A DNA stretch of 43,388 nucleotides, from positions 1-43,388 of the forward strand of contig CAJQJX010000005.1 in NCBI GenBank assembly GCA_905478795.1. The letters are read 5' to 3'. The position numbers were made by a program, and so were the translations under genes. Numbering within the stretch: position 1 is the stretch's first letter; each line of letters begins with the position of its first letter. Below are positions 18,005 to 25,386 of this stretch, piece by piece. The stretch is from an uncultured Flavobacteriales bacterium (GTDB taxonomy: Bacteria > Bacteroidota > Bacteroidia > Flavobacteriales_D > Sanyastnellaceae). A model generated the notes under the pieces. That model made no database searches and was not told the DNA's origin. It saw only the letters and a list, made by a program, of their open reading frames with translations.

Positions 18005-18882
18005 ACCGCATTTCTCAGGGATTGGCCATCCTGCTGGCCTGCACAACGACCGTGGCATGGGGACAAGCGGCTTATGTCCTGCCCTCTCCAACCGCTGCTG
18101 ACGCTGAGTGCACCCTTTACATTGACTTGAGCCAGTGTCAAGACCAGCGCTTGAGCGACATGCTCGACGCCTATCCAGATGAAGCGGTCTACCTCTGGGC
18201 GTGGAATCCCTCGGCACCTGCTGCTGGCAATGGCGATTGGGGAGACAGCGACGACCATCAGGTGATGACCAAGGTGGCAGAAAAGCTCTACAGCTTCAGC
18301 TTTATTCCCACGGAGTATTTCGGTGTCGACGGCCCCACCTTCTTCACGCGAGGCATCTCTTGCTTGGCCAAATTTGACAATGGCTACGCCTATGAAGAGG
18401 AGTTTGGTGGCGAGGCTAAAACAGAGGACTTGTCGGTGGGTATCGTGCCTCAACTTTGCAATGGACGGATGTGTGTCTTTCCCGAATTCAGGGAGGGTGA
18501 TGACTTTGTGACCTTCACCTACGACAACAACCAAGAAACCAATCCAGACCTCGAAGACCTCGACGAAGTCTACCTGCATTTGACCGCACGCACCGATGCC
18601 TTTACGCTCTACACTTATGGTGACGATGGCGTGGCCTCTACCCCTTTCGATGCGGGAACAGTGCCCGAATTAAAAATGGAGCCGGTAGAAGGGAAACCTG
18701 GATTTTTCAGCTTCACTTTCGTTCCCGAGGACTTTTTCTTGGGTACGCTCTCCAACATAGACCAAAGCCCATATACCGGCGAGCCCCTGGAAAACGGTGT
18801 GCGTTGGTACATCACCAAGCCTGGCTACACCTTTACGGGACCTCCGCCTGCCAACAGCTTGGGGATTTTGATCTGTGATTGA
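18001..18882 (+). CDS. Exported SusE/F-position protein with two DUF4961-like modules
   Basis: A 293-residue exported protein with signal peptide ending VAWGQ (residue 22). The first module (about 23-150) shares a pattern with the N-terminus of the GH13 enzyme at 10054: PxxADxxxTLYxDxSQ, then a short segment around YFGVDGP and LAKFDNG. The second half (about 160-293) repeats the arrangement with FVTFTYDNNQETN, FFSFTFVPEDFFLG and VRWYITKPGY, which suggests an internal duplication. There is no lipobox and no T9SS tail. In this position Sus loci usually encode the surface starch-binding proteins SusE/SusF, so glycan binding is my inference. It overlaps the previous gene by 4 bases and is followed by a strong terminator. 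Confidence 0.75.
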   Translation: MNRISQGLAILLACTTTVAWGQAAYVLPSPTAADAECTLYIDLSQCQDQRLSDMLDAYPDEAVYLWAWNPSAPAAGNGDWGDSDDHQVMTKVAEKLYSFSFIPTEYFGVDGPTFFTRGISCLAKFDNGYAYEEEFGGEAKTEDLSVGIVPQLCNGRMCVFPEFREGDDFVTFTYDNNQETNPDLEDLDEVYLHLTARTDAFTLYTYGDDGVASTPFDAGTVPELKMEPVEGKPGFFSFTFVPEDFFLGTLSNIDQSPYTGEPLENGVRWYITKPGYTFTGPPPANSLGILICD

Positions 18883-18920
18883 AATTCCCGTCTCATTCAA
18901 CTTGCCACAAGCAAGACTTC

Positions 18921-18950
18921 GAAGCGCCCGGCCACGTCCCGGGCGTTTCT
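18921..18950 (+). terminator. Terminator closing the susCD transcript
   Basis: Core stem CGCCCGG (18925-18931) with CCGGGCG (18939-18945), extended by four more pairs including one G-U, a 7-base loop, and TTTCT downstream. It lies 38 bp after the stop of the surface module gene and 15 bp before the next start codon, so the following GH13 lipoprotein gene is either expressed by readthrough or from its own promoter within a very short space. Confidence 0.8.
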
Positions 18951-18964
18951 GATATTGTACCCCC

Positions 18965-21325
18965 ATGCGTCAACCGCTTCTTCCCTTTTGCATCATTGGC
19001 TTCACCCTTGCCTCTTGCCATGCTCCCGATGAGCCTGTTCAAGATTTGGCAGAGGTGATTCCGGGAACTGCCATGCCCGTCCGCCTTGCACCAGATTCCA
19101 CATGGATCCCCCTTTCGGACTTCTGTCCAGAACACCTTCCCGACGAAGTGTATTGGATTCCGGCGTGGGGACAGGGAATACAGCAAGCCGTGCAGGTTCG
19201 AGACGCTCAATCTGGCGTCTGGATCCAAGGCCAGCCTGCTCAAGGGTTTGGCGCCTTAGAATTGAGGCTCAACGGCAGGGCAGCACATGTCCCTGTCCTC
19301 TCCTCTACCCAGCAAAGCTTCACCTATACGATGCCCTCGGATTACCAAGAGCACACGGATGTCCGCATCATGGGGGCGTTCAATGGCTGGTCGCGCACCA
19401 GTCATCCTTTGGCCCTGGACCGCAATGGCCAATGGAGCATTGAACTCTTATTGCCCGAAGGGCAGCATCCCTATCAATTGGTGGTGGACGGCCAAGAAAT
19501 GCCAGACCCTGTCAACCCTCACAAAGTGGACAATGGCTTTGGTGGATTCAACTCCATTTTGACCATGGAGGGCAACGGTGAGAACATTGAACTGGCGGCC
19601 ATTGGATTTGGCGGGAACCAAGTGCATGACGTCCGGCTTCTTGGAACCCCGGGAGCACGGGTTTGGGGATGGTGGGAAAATCAACTGTACGCCACAACCA
19701 CGCTCGGAGAAGATGGAACGGGGGTCGTGCGCATTCCTGCGCAGGCCTATGGATCCGGCCGCTCGAATCTGCGCCTTTGGGCCAACGGAGATGGCAAACC
19801 GAGCCACGAAGTGCGCATTCCGCTCATGGACGGCATTCCCATTGACTCTCCCGCACAACTCACCCGCCAAGATTGGGAAGGACAAGTCTTGTATTTCATG
19901 CTGGTCGATCGGTTCAAAAATGCGGACCGAACCAACGACAGTCCGGTTGACGACCCCTCCGTTTTGCCCCAGGCAAACGACCAGGGTGGGGATTTGGCCG
20001 GTATCCGCAAAGCGCTGGACGGTGGTTATTTTGATGACCTCGGTGTTACCGCGTTGTGGATCAGCCCCATCACCACCAATCCTGATTCTGCTTACGGCTA
20101 TTGGCAGGACCCCAGTACCGATGTCACGAGTCGATTCAGTGGTTATCACGGTTATTGGCCCATTTCAAACACCCAGATCGATCCGCGATTTGGCAACCGC
20201 ACCACCTTTAATGACCTGGTCGACGCCGCTCACGACAAAGGCATGAACTTCTTGCTGGATTATGTGGCGAACCATGTGCACGAGGCGCATCCACTGTACA
20301 AAGAGCACCCCGACTGGGCCACCGATCTCTATTTGCCCGATGGCAGGGAGAACACCCAATTGTGGGACGATGAACGCCTGACCACCTGGTTCGACACCTT
20401 TATGCCCACCCTGAACCTTGAACGTGAAGATGTGGCCGAAGCCATGTCAGACAGTGCTGCATGGTGGGTGCTGAACAGCAAGATCGACGGTTTTCGTCAC
20501 GACGCTACCAAGCACATCCCCTTGTCCTTTTGGCGCCTTTTGACCCAGAAAGTAAAGCGGCACACTGCAGGGACTGGCAGGCGCATATATCAAATTGGAG
20601 AAACCTATGGAAGTGCTGAACTCATCGGAAGTTATCTGGGTTCCGGTTTGATTGACGCGCAATTCGACTTCAACCTGTATGACAAGGCCATCGTGGCTTT
20701 TGGTAAGGAAAATGCGGGTTTCTCAGACCTCATTCAGGTCGCCGAGGAGGGGTTAAGCCAATACGGTGCGCACCACCTCATGGGCACCATTACGGGGAAC
20801 CAAGACAGGCCAAGGTTCGCGTCTCTGGCAGAAGGAACCGTGCGCTGGGATGAGGACCACAAGTTGGCCGGATGGACCCGAGAGATTAAAAGGGAGGGGA
20901 TGCGAGGACATCAGGCCATGCGCATGCTGACCGCATTCAACATGAGCATGCCCGGCGTGCCGTGCATCTATCAAGGAGATGAATACGCCGATGTGGGCGG
21001 GAATGATCCAGACAACCGCCGCATGGTCCGCTTTGACAACCTCGACCTGGAAGAAAAACGGACCCGAGAAATGGCCGCGCGTTGGGTGGCCCTTCGCCGA
21101 AGCCGAATGAGCATGATGTTTGGACAGACCAAATTGTCCTCCCCTGCTCCTCAGCTGCTGAAGATTACCCGACAATACTTAGACGAAACCACCACCATTT
21201 TCTTCAACCAGAGCGATGTGCCCGTCGAGATTCCCAACTTGGATCAAGCTCCATGCCTTTTGGGTAAACCCATGGGGCAACAAATCCCTCCATTCACGGC
21301 CCTCGCCTTTGCTGCAGGCCTCTAA
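18965..21325 (+). CDS. GH13 alpha-amylase lipoprotein (SusG/cyclomaltodextrinase-like)
   Basis: A 786-residue surface enzyme. It has a lipoprotein signal with lipobox TLASC (Cys18). Then come N-terminal beta modules, including a CBM48-like domain (about 130-195; VRIMGAFNGWS, YQLVVDGQ), and a GH13 barrel from about residue 305 (LYFMLVDRF). Conserved regions are DYVANHVH, DGFRHDATKH (nucleophile Asp513), YQIGETYG (acid/base Glu546) and TGNQDRPR (Asp614). In the last region Gln613 replaces the usual His of NHD, a residue that normally contacts the -1 glucose. The overall pattern resembles SusG and cyclomaltodextrinase/neopullulanase enzymes. Role: cutting starch or maltodextrin on the cell surface before SusCD uptake. 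Confidence 0.92.
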   Translation: MRQPLLPFCIIGFTLASCHAPDEPVQDLAEVIPGTAMPVRLAPDSTWIPLSDFCPEHLPDEVYWIPAWGQGIQQAVQVRDAQSGVWIQGQPAQGFGALELRLNGRAAHVPVLSSTQQSFTYTMPSDYQEHTDVRIMGAFNGWSRTSHPLALDRNGQWSIELLLPEGQHPYQLVVDGQEMPDPVNPHKVDNGFGGFNSILTMEGNGENIELAAIGFGGNQVHDVRLLGTPGARVWGWWENQLYATTTLGEDGTGVVRIPAQAYGSGRSNLRLWANGDGKPSHEVRIPLMDGIPIDSPAQLTRQDWEGQVLYFMLVDRFKNADRTNDSPVDDPSVLPQANDQGGDLAGIRKALDGGYFDDLGVTALWISPITTNPDSAYGYWQDPSTDVTSRFSGYHGYWPISNTQIDPRFGNRTTFNDLVDAAHDKGMNFLLDYVANHVHEAHPLYKEHPDWATDLYLPDGRENTQLWDDERLTTWFDTFMPTLNLEREDVAEAMSDSAAWWVLNSKIDGFRHDATKHIPLSFWRLLTQKVKRHTAGTGRRIYQIGETYGSAELIGSYLGSGLIDAQFDFNLYDKAIVAFGKENAGFSDLIQVAEEGLSQYGAHHLMGTITGNQDRPRFASLAEGTVRWDEDHKLAGWTREIKREGMRGHQAMRMLTAFNMSMPGVPCIYQGDEYADVGGNDPDNRRMVRFDNLDLEEKRTREMAARWVALRRSRMSMMFGQTKLSSPAPQLLKITRQYLDETTTIFFNQSDVPVEIPNLDQAPCLLGKPMGQQIPPFTALAFAAGL

Positions 21326-21352
21326 TCGCATTCCACTCCTTATTCTTGCACC

Positions 21353-22735
21353 ATGAATAGAGCCTTTTTCCTTGTAGGTCTTCTTTGTGTTTCACTCTTG
21401 AGCACAGAGGCCCAAGCTCAAGACACGTTTACCGTTGGCAACACCACCTTGTTCGCCACTGATTTGGTAGACGACAGCCAAATTCCTTGGGAGCTTGTTT
21501 GGGGTGGCGATGACATGTTGTGGTGCAGCGAACGGAAAGGAAGGGTGATTCGAATCGATCCTTCATCCGGAGATTACACGACCGTGCTCGACTTAAATGT
21601 GACCTACAATGGTTCTGGAGAGCCGGGGCTTTTGGGTATGATCCAGCACCCTGACTTCCCAGAAGACCCCCGTGTATGGGTGGTATACTGCGATGGTCAG
21701 TTTAGTGTGTCGGAGCACCTCAGTGTGTTTGAGTGGAACGGCACAGAACTGGTCAATGAACAGGAGCTTTTGAGCTTGCCTGGGGCTCAAATCCACAATG
21801 GTAGCCGTTTGCTTTGGCTCCCAGACAACACCATGCTCATGACCACCGGTGATGCTGGTGATACCGGCAACAGCCAAGACCTCGAGAGCTTAAACGGTAA
21901 AATCCTGCGCCTCAATCCTGACGGTTCTATTCCAGAGGACAACCCCTTTGGTCCAGACAGCTATGTCTACACATGGGGCAACCGAAACGCCCAAGGATTG
22001 TGCATCGGTCCCAATGGTCTGATTTACGCCTCTGAGCACGGTCAAAACCAAGACGATGAATTCAACCTGGTCGAAGCAGGCCGCAATTACGGGTGGCCAA
22101 CTGTTCAAGGAGCCTGTAATGCTCCCTCCGAATTCTCTTTTTGTGACGAATGGGACGTGGCAGAGCCTCTGCTCGCATGGACCCCTTGCATCGCCCTCAA
22201 TGGATTGGAGTACTATACCCACGAAGCCATTCCAGAATTTCAAGGAAAAATCATGATGGGCGTTATGAGCGGGTTCAACGACCCCCTTCCAGGCCGTTTG
22301 ATCATGATTGAACTGTCAGAAGACGGTCAAACCGCAGAGAGTCAAGAAGCTTTCTTTGGCAGCTTCAACCAGCGCATTCGCGACATTGCGGTGAACCCCT
22401 ACACAGGCGCCTTCTATTTGGCATTTAATGGTCAGTCCTATCCCGGCAACCCACCCAATATCATCAAACAGTTCAGCACCTCAGACCCTTCTTTGGTGCC
22501 CAGTCCAGTCATCAAGCCGCTGTTGATTCAGCCCGTGCCTGCGCACAACACTGCCACTGTACTGGCTACGGAAGGTGCTGTTGGTGGTCCATTGGTGGTC
22601 CGTGACATGACAGGCCGTGTGGTCTTTGAAGGCCAGGTGCCTACCGCTCAATTTGATTTGGACCTGAGTGGTTTTGCTTCAGGACGCTACGTGGTTTGGA
22701 CCGCCATTGGTGCAGCAGACCTGCTGGTCGACTGA
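21353..22735 (+). CDS. T9SS-secreted PQQ-dependent sugar dehydrogenase
   Basis: A 460-residue exported protein. Signal peptide 1-23 (ending AQAQ), then a six-bladed propeller of the soluble glucose/aldose dehydrogenase family: GLLGMIQHPDF, IHNGSRLLW with the expected catalytic His148, GNRNAQGL and SEHGQNQDDEFN correspond to family motifs around the PQQ and calcium sites. The last 75 residues form a T9SS sorting domain (IQPVPAHNTATVL, VVRDMTGRVVFEG, SGRYVVWT). The predicted reaction is extracellular oxidation of an aldose, perhaps glucose or maltose, to the lactone. It is 27 bp downstream of the GH13 lipoprotein gene. PQQ supply genes are not in the window. Confidence 0.88.
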   Translation: MNRAFFLVGLLCVSLLSTEAQAQDTFTVGNTTLFATDLVDDSQIPWELVWGGDDMLWCSERKGRVIRIDPSSGDYTTVLDLNVTYNGSGEPGLLGMIQHPDFPEDPRVWVVYCDGQFSVSEHLSVFEWNGTELVNEQELLSLPGAQIHNGSRLLWLPDNTMLMTTGDAGDTGNSQDLESLNGKILRLNPDGSIPEDNPFGPDSYVYTWGNRNAQGLCIGPNGLIYASEHGQNQDDEFNLVEAGRNYGWPTVQGACNAPSEFSFCDEWDVAEPLLAWTPCIALNGLEYYTHEAIPEFQGKIMMGVMSGFNDPLPGRLIMIELSEDGQTAESQEAFFGSFNQRIRDIAVNPYTGAFYLAFNGQSYPGNPPNIIKQFSTSDPSLVPSPVIKPLLIQPVPAHNTATVLATEGAVGGPLVVRDMTGRVVFEGQVPTAQFDLDLSGFASGRYVVWTAIGAADLLVD

Positions 22736-22743
22736 TGTTGTGA

Positions 22744-24705
22744 TCAACGCGCTGGCAGCACCATCAACGTAGTGCGCCGGTTTTGCTGCCGGGCTTCTTC
22801 TGAAGTGCCTGTGACGGCGGGCTTGGACTGCCCATAGCCCTTGGCGATGAGCTGCCTTTCCTGAACGCCAGCTTGCTGCAAGGCCGTTTTAACGGCCTCG
22901 GCACGCTGCTCTGAAAGGATCATGTTTTCTGATTGTGTCCCCACATCGTCGGTATGTCCGCCCACTTCCATGATCAGATGGGGTTGGGCAGCAAGCCAGC
23001 TACCGACCCGTTCCAATTCCACATTGGATGTGGGATTCAACATGGCGCTGCCACTCTCAAAAAAGACGTTTTTTAAGACGGCCTCACTCCCTGCTTGCAA
23101 GGGGTCAAGAACAAAGTTTCTGGCCACACGCCCTTCGATTTCCCCCTGTTCTATCCGCTCCGAAAGCAACATGTGGCCCGCTGCCTCGGCCATGACCACA
23201 AATGCCCGGTCCAACGGAACTGGAACATGATAGCTTCCATCTGCCGCCGCAATGGCTTCGGCAAAAGGTGTTCCGCTATCGCTGTCTACCAGACGAATCA
23301 GAGCGGCCTGAAGTGGCACGCCCGAAGCAGAGCTCAATCGCCCTTCCATGGCCGAGGTGGCTTGGGCGGCGACATTGGGCGGCAGGATGAGTTCATGTAT
23401 GTCCAGCTGACCGTCCTCGGATCGACTAAAAAATCCCGTCACACCATCTGACGACACCACAAGGCCGCTCTCGTCTTCCGGCGTATTGATGGGCCATCCT
23501 AAGTTCACGGGGCTTCCCCATTTTCCATTGTCCATCAGGGTACAGACAAAGAGGTCCATGCCGCCCATTCCAGTCCTGCCGTCAGAAGCAAAATAGAAAT
23601 GCTGGCCATCTGGATGGATAAAGGGGCGCATTTCCTTTCCATTTGAATTGACTTCACCCCCCATTCGAAATGCCTGGCCCCAACTACCGTCTGACTGGCG
23701 GCGTGCGGTGAAAAGGTCATACTTACGCCTTCCTGCGCGGCCCGCCCCTCGCGTGAAAAACAACTGCTGACCATCAGGGCTCAAACAAGGTTGGCTTTCC
23801 CAAGCTGCAGTATTGACTGCGCTCAAGTTTACAGCTTGTCCCCACCCTTGTTCATTGCGCTGGGCGATATACAAATCACAGCTTCCTTTATGGGCATCTT
23901 CTCCTGAACGGTCAGTGTCACGACATACAGTGTAGCATATCGTCATGCCGTCACCGGAAAGTGCTGCAGCCCCTTCATTGCTCAACGTGTTTAACCCTCG
24001 CAATGGTTCTGGCGCCGACCAACCGCTTCCTTCTCGTTGGGCCACATATAGGTCCTCTTGTCCCTGGTGATAGCGCGCATCTTCGACCCTGCGGGTAAAC
24101 ACCAATGCTTCTCCGGCCAGCCACACACTGGGGAAATACTCATCGTCTCGGGTCGATACGGGCGGTGGTAAGACTTCACTGTCTAATAGAACTGGGTTGG
24201 CCAGTGCGCCCTCCATGAACTCAGCGTCTTTGAATACTGCCGCAATGGCATCGACGTCAGGTCCCTCCGCAACGCCTGGAATTTGGCTCATGGCCTTCAT
24301 CGCCCCTTTCATTCCGGAGGGGTCTAGCGCAAAACGCGCCGATTCAGCCCAGGAAAAATGATCGCGGATCCAATCTTCACCAAATCGGGACAAGTAGTGG
24401 GCGTAATGGTCCCTTGATTCAATAAAAGCTCCTCGGTCATAATCCAGAGCGGCCAAAACCCGCTCAGCTTCCGCAAAGTTTGGATCAAGCTCCAATGCTT
24501 TGCGCAAATCCTCCTCTACTTGTTGCTTGGCATCTTCGGTGGCAGCACCTGGCACCATCGCTGCGCGGCTCATCTCCATCGCCCGGCGGTACAATTTGAT
24601 CGCCTTTTTACTCTCTGTATGAAAACGAGGCCCCGGCTGAGCCACGCTGAATTGCGGGACAAGCGAGACCAAAAAGAGCATAAGGACAATGCGCATTCGA
24701 ATCAT
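22744..24705 (-). CDS. OmpA-family protein with TPR and PD40 propeller (PorE-like architecture)
   Basis: A 653-residue envelope protein. Signal peptide ends near SVAQP (residue 23) without a lipobox. Order of parts: TPR-like helices (about 30-130; EDLRKALELDPNFAEAERVLAALDY region), PD40/WD40-like propeller repeats (about 185-430; repeated CLSPDGQQLFFTRG-like strands such as FIHPDGQHFYFASDG), a carboxypeptidase-like domain (about 450-530), and a C-terminal OmpA domain with GHTDDVGTQSEN and NRRTTLMVL for peptidoglycan binding. This matches the layout of PorE of the type IX secretion system, although PorE is a lipoprotein. Start ATG 24705-24703 gives a good signal peptide; the open frame further upstream overlaps the divergent phosphoesterase. 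It converges on the dehydrogenase gene. Confidence 0.85.
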   Translation of the reverse strand: MIRMRIVLMLFLVSLVPQFSVAQPGPRFHTESKKAIKLYRRAMEMSRAAMVPGAATEDAKQQVEEDLRKALELDPNFAEAERVLAALDYDRGAFIESRDHYAHYLSRFGEDWIRDHFSWAESARFALDPSGMKGAMKAMSQIPGVAEGPDVDAIAAVFKDAEFMEGALANPVLLDSEVLPPPVSTRDDEYFPSVWLAGEALVFTRRVEDARYHQGQEDLYVAQREGSGWSAPEPLRGLNTLSNEGAAALSGDGMTICYTVCRDTDRSGEDAHKGSCDLYIAQRNEQGWGQAVNLSAVNTAAWESQPCLSPDGQQLFFTRGAGRAGRRKYDLFTARRQSDGSWGQAFRMGGEVNSNGKEMRPFIHPDGQHFYFASDGRTGMGGMDLFVCTLMDNGKWGSPVNLGWPINTPEDESGLVVSSDGVTGFFSRSEDGQLDIHELILPPNVAAQATSAMEGRLSSASGVPLQAALIRLVDSDSGTPFAEAIAAADGSYHVPVPLDRAFVVMAEAAGHMLLSERIEQGEIEGRVARNFVLDPLQAGSEAVLKNVFFESGSAMLNPTSNVELERVGSWLAAQPHLIMEVGGHTDDVGTQSENMILSEQRAEAVKTALQQAGVQERQLIAKGYGQSKPAVTGTSEEARQQNRRTTLMVLPAR

Positions 24706-24774
24706 GGTGACAGTTTGTGCGTTAGCAGAACGCCAAGATGGGGCGAATCGCACAACAGGAACGAAATTTGTCTT

Positions 24775-25266
24775 GTGCGTATTGGACTCATCAGCGACAC
24801 CCACGGCCACATCGATGACCGCATCCTGCATCACCTCTCCTCTTGTGACGAGGTGTGGCATGCTGGAGACATTGGCGATTTCAAGGTGACCGATGCCATT
24901 GCTGCCATCGTGCCCCTGGTGGCTGTTTATGGCAACATCGACGACCACCTCATGCGCCGTGATTTCCCCGAACATCAACACATCGAACGCGAGGGTTGCC
25001 GCATTTGGATGACCCACATTGGTGGCCGGCCAGGCCGTTACGCAAAGGGCATCCGCAGTGGACTCAGTGTCCACAAGCCCGATATTTTTGTGTGCGGCCA
25101 TTCTCACTTGCTTTTGGTGCAGCACGTCAAAACTTGGGGCGGCATTCATTTGAACCCGGGAGCTGCTGGGCTTCAGGGTTTTCACAAGGTTCGGACTTTG
25201 CTGCGGTTTCACCTGGCCGATGGGAAAATTCACGCGCCCGAAGTGGTTGAATTGGGACAAAAGTGA
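24775..25266 (+). CDS. YfcE/MJ0936-type metallophosphoesterase
   Basis: A 163-residue cytoplasmic phosphodiesterase. All motifs of the calcineurin-like fold are present: GLISDTHGH (motif I), VWHAGDIGD (II), VYGNIDD (III), MTHIGG (IV) and CGHSHL (V), with NPGA near the C-terminus as in YfcE. The physiological substrate is unknown for most of this family. I chose GTG 24775 because it places the motif-I strand at the very N-terminus as in relatives; no ATG lies close in this frame. The gene is divergent from the OmpA gene, 69 bp apart, and is upstream of the rho leader. Confidence 0.9.
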   Translation: MRIGLISDTHGHIDDRILHHLSSCDEVWHAGDIGDFKVTDAIAAIVPLVAVYGNIDDHLMRRDFPEHQHIEREGCRIWMTHIGGRPGRYAKGIRSGLSVHKPDIFVCGHSHLLLVQHVKTWGGIHLNPGAAGLQGFHKVRTLLRFHLADGKIHAPEVVELGQK

Positions 25267-25272
25267 TCCAGC

Positions 25273-25303
25273 ATTGAGGTCCGAGAAAGATGTTGTAAAC
25301 TTG
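25273..25303 (+). promoter_or_regulatory. Probable rho promoter
   Basis: ATTG at 25273-25276 and TAAACTTG at 25296-25303 resemble the Bacteroidetes -33 (TTTG) and -7 (TAnnTTTG) elements, each with one mismatch and separated by 19 bases, which is a normal spacing. Transcription would begin about 5-8 bases later, right where the first hairpin of the rho leader starts. Confidence 0.45.
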
Positions 25304-25307
25304 TATC

Positions 25308-25386
25308 GCACCGAGTCGGTGCAAAGCCTTCGGGCTCCCTCAGGGAAATTTGAACACAGAGTTGCCCACGCAAGTGGGACCCCCAC
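25308..25386 (+). promoter_or_regulatory. Structured 5' leader of rho with alternative hairpins
   Basis: About 79 bases between the probable transcription start and ATG 25387. Hairpin 1: GCACC-GAGTC-GGTGC (25308-25322). Hairpin 2: AGCC-TTCG-GGCT (25325-25336). Hairpin 3: CCCAC-GCAA-GTGGG (25365-25378), with a GNRA tetraloop. The same GTGGG (25374-25378) can instead pair with CCCAC (25382-25386), giving a stem that ends exactly at the start codon. Hairpin 3 and this alternative cannot form together, so the leader could switch translation of rho. E. coli rho is autoregulated in its leader; a similar role here is inference. Confidence 0.55.

Noticed and set aside
25308-25322. GCACCGAGTCGGTGC is identical to the terminal hairpin of the S. 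pyogenes tracrRNA.
   Set aside because: No Cas gene, CRISPR repeat or anti-repeat is nearby; a short GC palindrome in a rho leader is better explained as a leader hairpin. The match is most likely chance.
24705-25386. Extension of the OmpA gene upstream through the phosphoesterase.
   Set aside because: The phosphoesterase on the plus strand has all five metal-binding motifs, and the OmpA protein has a good signal peptide from 24705.
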